Shown in pieces: positions 61,295 to 64,000 of a stretch of 64,000 bases of DNA (position 1 is its first letter; each line of letters starts with the position of its first letter). The position numbers and the translations under genes are program-made. The stretch is from Streptomyces virginiae. GTDB lineage: Bacteria; Actinomycetota; Actinomycetes; Streptomycetales; Streptomycetaceae. The notes under the pieces were generated by a model. That model did no database searches and was not told the origin of the DNA. It saw only the letters and a program-made list of their open reading frames with translations. Location of the stretch: the NCBI RefSeq assembly GCF_000720455.1, contig NZ_JOAK01000017.1, positions 1 through 64,000 on the forward strand. The letters run 5' to 3'.

Positions 61295-61996
61295 TCAGGG
61301 CGGAGGGCCATGCCCCAGCGGGACGCGGGACCGCACCGGACCCCACTGCGCCCGGACCACGCACACGGCCATGACGGCGACGAGGGCCGCCAGGTGCTCC
61401 TTGCCCGCGAGGTTGTTCTTGATCAGGACCTCGCCGATCATGACGAGGATCACCAGGGCCCCGGTCAGGTACGCCCGGTAGCGCCAGCAGACGTAGAGGG
61501 CGAGGCCGACCACCGCCGCCGAGGGCCCGGTGTCGTTGACGATGCGGTCGGACACCGGCAGGCCGAAGGGGTGCTCCGGCCCCAGCGCGAGGCCGATCCG
61601 CGCGTACGTGGTCCCGGCGAGGGTGGCGACGTAGCCGATCACCAGCGTGCGCCACCAGCCGATGCAGATCTCCGCGATGCCGAACACCAGCAGCATCTGC
61701 GCGAGCGCCCCCCACACCGGCAGGTCGAGGGCCGGGACGAACAACGACAGGGGAGTGCGCAGCAGGGCCAGCCAGAACGGGTCGGCGGCCTTGACCGACC
61801 CGAGGTTCTGCACCGGCTGGAACCCCCACGAGGTGTTCTGGACGATCTGGAAGACCGAGGTCAGGCAGACCGCGCCCAGGGTCATCGGGATCGCCCGCCA
61901 CTTGTCGTGGACGAGCGCGTCCCGGACGGTCCAGAACATGGGCCCCCACTCGCGGCGGGCGAACCGCCGCAGTGAGGTGGTGTTCCGCGCTGTCAA
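61295..61996 (-). CDS. Rhomboid-like membrane protein coupled to lysyltransferase gene
   Basis: A 233-residue protein with about six membrane helices. NDTGPSAAVVGLAL gives a Ser in a GxS motif and AGKEHLAALVAVM a His in the last helix, the two rhomboid catalytic positions. A TTG at 61996 overlaps the upstream stop as TTGA, so translation is coupled to the MprF-like gene. It may act on, or help insert, that protein, but this is inference. It resembles the protein at 16037-16624. Confidence 0.75.
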   Translation of the reverse strand: MTARNTTSLRRFARREWGPMFWTVRDALVHDKWRAIPMTLGAVCLTSVFQIVQNTSWGFQPVQNLGSVKAADPFWLALLRTPLSLFVPALDLPVWGALAQMLLVFGIAEICIGWWRTLVIGYVATLAGTTYARIGLALGPEHPFGLPVSDRIVNDTGPSAAVVGLALYVCWRYRAYLTGALVILVMIGEVLIKNNLAGKEHLAALVAVMAVCVVRAQWGPVRSRVPLGHGPPP

Positions 61997-63843
61997 CGGC
62001 GGGTCTCCAGGTGTCTGCGGTGCAGCCACTTCGGAAGGCCGGGGGCCTCCAGGAAGCCCTCGGCCCGTCCGGCCGCGACACCGATCCGCAGCAGGTCCGA
62101 ACTCTTCTCGAAGAGCATGAACCGCGGTTCCCAGATCGGCCGGTATTTGGCGTTGGCCCGGTAGAGGGACTCGATCTGCCACCAGCGGGAGAAGAAGCTC
62201 AGCAGCGAGCGCCACATCCGCAGCACCGGACCCGCTCCGAGCCTGGACCCGCGCTCGAAGACCGACCGGAACATCGCGAAGTTGAGCGAGACCTGGGTGA
62301 CCCCGATCTCCTTGGAGCGTTCGAGGAGTTCGATGACCATGAACTCCATCAGGCCGTTCTCGGAGTCCCGGTCGCGGCGCATCAGGTCCAGCGACAGGCC
62401 CTTGGGCCCCCACGGCACGAAGGACAGCACGGCACGCAGGTCGCCGTTGCCGTCGGTGCACTCCAGCATCACGCACTGGCCGTCGGCGGGGTCGCCCAGC
62501 CGTCCCAGCGCCATGGAGAAGCCGCGTTCGGTCGCGCCGTCGCGCCAGTCGTCGGCGCGGCGCACCAGCTCGGCCATCTCCTCGGCCGGGACGTCGGCGT
62601 GGCGGCGGATGCGGACCGTGTACCCGGCCCGCTTGACGCGGTTGTAGGCCTGCCGGACGGTCCGCATGGCACGGCCCTCCAGGGTGAAGTCGGCGGTCTC
62701 GACGATCGCCTCGTCGCCGAGTTCGAGGGCGTCCAGGCCGTGCCGGGCGTAGATCTGCCCGGCCTCCTCGCTCGCCCCCATCACGGCCGGCACCCAGCCG
62801 TGCTCGCGGGCCTCGGCCAGCCACGGGTCGATGGCGCCGGGCCAGGCCTCCGGGTCGCCGATCGGGTCGCCGGAGGCGAGGGAGACCCCGCCGACGACGC
62901 GGTAGGTCACGGCGGCCTTGCCGGTGGGGGACCAGATGACGGACTTCTCGCGGCGCAGCGCGAAGTAGCCGAGCGAGTCGCGGTCGCCCTGCCGGGCCAG
63001 CAGCGCCCGCAGCCGCTCCTCGTCCTCCTCGCTGATCGGGTCGACGGCGCGGCGCGAGCGGAACGCGGCGAACAGCACGGCGAGCAGCAGCAGCATCGAC
63101 ATGACGTTGATGAAGACGTCCACCCAGCCGGGCGGGGTGATCGCCGCGGAGGCCCGGTCGTCGGGGGCCAGGGTGATCAGCCGCATCACGCCGTACTTCC
63201 AGCGTTCCGGGAAGGAGACGCCGGCGCTGTCCGGGGAGGTGTTGGCGGCGCCCACGAGCAGGGCGGCGACCAGCGAGGTGACGAGCAGGCCGACGGCGGC
63301 CACGGCGGCGGCGAACGCCGGGTTGGAGCGGTCGCCCTTGGCGTAGAACTCGCGGCGACCCAGCAGCAGGGCGCCCGTGAAGGCGGCGGTCAGGGCCAGG
63401 GAGACCCAGTTCTGCGGGTGCTCGCGGATCTCCTCGTACGCGAAGAGCGCGTAGGCGAGCAGCAGTGCGAGGAGGCCGCTCAGGACGAGGTTCAGGATCC
63501 AGGAGGCCCGCTTGCGGCGGCCGAGGGTGACGGCCAGCAGCAGTGTGAACAGGCCGGACGCGAAGCCCGCGGTGAGCATGTACGGGGTGTAGAAGTCCTC
63601 GATGTTGTGGCGCCGCAGGTCCTGCCCGAGGGAGACCCACACCGCGCTGAGGAAGTTGATGAAGGTGACGACGCGCAGGTACCAGACCGCGAAAGCGGCT
63701 CCGCGCTGTGAGCGGGCGCTCCCCCGACCGGTCTCCCGGCCGCCCCCCGCCGCCTTGCCGGCGGGGTCTGCGCCGGTCTCTTTCCTGCCGGATGACGGAC
63801 CGGGCGCCGGTACGGCGGTGCGGTCGGTCTCTGCGCTGGTCAA
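61993..63843 (-). CDS. MprF/LysX-type phosphatidylglycerol lysyltransferase-domain protein
   Basis: About 616 residues. An N-terminal membrane part of roughly seven helices (about 45-265) is followed by a DUF2156 domain (about 270-600) with two GNAT-like folds (YRVVGGVSLASGDPIGDPEAW; LSFVPWGPKGLSLDLMRRD). DUF2156 proteins move lysine or alanine from tRNA to membrane lipid and lower surface negative charge. No lysyl-tRNA synthetase domain is fused. I prefer the TTG at 63843 because GGAGAGG lies five bases before it; an ATG at 63858 has no site. Confidence 0.88.
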   Translation of the reverse strand: MTSAETDRTAVPAPGPSSGRKETGADPAGKAAGGGRETGRGSARSQRGAAFAVWYLRVVTFINFLSAVWVSLGQDLRRHNIEDFYTPYMLTAGFASGLFTLLLAVTLGRRKRASWILNLVLSGLLALLLAYALFAYEEIREHPQNWVSLALTAAFTGALLLGRREFYAKGDRSNPAFAAAVAAVGLLVTSLVAALLVGAANTSPDSAGVSFPERWKYGVMRLITLAPDDRASAAITPPGWVDVFINVMSMLLLLAVLFAAFRSRRAVDPISEEDEERLRALLARQGDRDSLGYFALRREKSVIWSPTGKAAVTYRVVGGVSLASGDPIGDPEAWPGAIDPWLAEAREHGWVPAVMGASEEAGQIYARHGLDALELGDEAIVETADFTLEGRAMRTVRQAYNRVKRAGYTVRIRRHADVPAEEMAELVRRADDWRDGATERGFSMALGRLGDPADGQCVMLECTDGNGDLRAVLSFVPWGPKGLSLDLMRRDRDSENGLMEFMVIELLERSKEIGVTQVSLNFAMFRSVFERGSRLGAGPVLRMWRSLLSFFSRWWQIESLYRANAKYRPIWEPRFMLFEKSSDLLRIGVAAGRAEGFLEAPGLPKWLHRRHLETRR

Positions 63844-63941
63844 ACGGACCTCTCCCATAAAAAGCGATCATATGGGGCGTCGCTGTCCGTGATGGTGCGG
63901 TCGGGGCCCACGGCCTGGTCAGGACCGCGGACCCCGGCGAC

Positions 63942-64000
63942 TCATTCCGTCGGCTCCTCCGCCGCCCGTTCAGGGAGCTCCGCCGCGAGCGCGGCGGCCG
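63942..64000 (-). CDS. Partial gene, C-terminus only
   Basis: A minus-strand frame enters from the right edge and ends at a TGA (63942-63944). The visible tail reads AAALAAELPERAAEEPTE, an Ala/Glu-rich helix end. Third codon positions are G or C in most codons. The product cannot be named. The gap 63859-63941 holds the promoter of the lysyltransferase gene. Confidence 0.4.
   Translation of the reverse strand, partial: AAALAAELPERAAEEPTE

Noticed and set aside
1..64000. CRISPR arrays, insertion sequences, prophage or integrase genes
   Set aside because: No regularly spaced repeats, transposase motifs, terminal inverted repeats or phage genes were seen. Direct repeats found are short and local.

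Overview
The window is chromosomal DNA of a Streptomyces or a very close relative. Base composition and third-codon positions are extremely GC-rich, GTG and TTG starts are common, and overlapping GTGA/ATGA/TTGA gene junctions are frequent. A prokaryotic (GSI) and a eukaryotic-type (GSII) glutamine synthetase occur together, and one rare TTA codon is present in a protein kinase gene. From memory, the order glnII, lipB-lipA, glnA, aceE, sucB, lpdA, pepA matches a core region of the S. coelicolor chromosome, so most of the window is conserved backbone with some accessory inserts.

Layout. 1-920 holds no convincing gene, only short repeats. 1016-8170 encodes two secreted starch enzymes: an alpha-amylase with a C-terminal starch-binding domain, and a very large enzyme with two catalytic modules (amylase plus pullulanase). 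8157-11444 is a minus-strand set: a ferritin-like EXXH protein, a 2Fe-2S ferredoxin reductase, a TetR regulator and a GNAT acetyltransferase. 11540-18931 holds a lipoprotein, a sigma-like/transmembrane fusion, a tyrosine phosphatase, a rhomboid-like protein, and a His-rich membrane protein next to a PepSY protein. 19017-29951 holds an orphan winged-helix regulator, glnII with a GlnR-type box, an oxidoreductase, a MocR/MarR pair divergent from an alpha/beta hydrolase, a methyltransferase, an ArsC-like protein, a SpoIIE-type phosphatase and a VIT transporter. 30105-33946 holds an SDR39U1-type epimerase, an FAD oxidoreductase and a TPR-type regulator.

34531-53000 is the metabolic core. Lipoate synthesis (lipB, lipA), glnA and the 2-oxoacid dehydrogenase parts (aceE, E2 with two lipoyl domains, lpdA) lie close together, with a GntR regulator and pepA. 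LipB and LipA make the cofactor that E2 carries and Lpd reoxidises. Three places (21683-21720, 36570-36607, 38207-38244) carry four pentamers in strict n6 spacing, the layout of GlnR nitrogen-control boxes. A TetR/SDR divergent pair shares a 19-bp operator, and a glycine/tryptophan-rich secreted protein follows glnA.

53237-59975 is the most unusual part. A secreted CE18/Agd3-like polysaccharide deacetylase is followed by a translationally coupled run: a PelF-like glycosyltransferase, a twelve-helix PelG-like membrane protein, a spherulin-4 (GH135-like) protein and a GH114-like lipoprotein. Every one of these families is known from Pel or fungal galactosaminogalactan pathways, so I read this as a monoderm actinobacterial system that makes, modifies and trims a galactosamine-rich exopolysaccharide. 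The window ends with an orphan sensor kinase, a rhomboid-like membrane protein coupled to an MprF-like lysyltransferase-domain protein, and the 3' end of one more gene.
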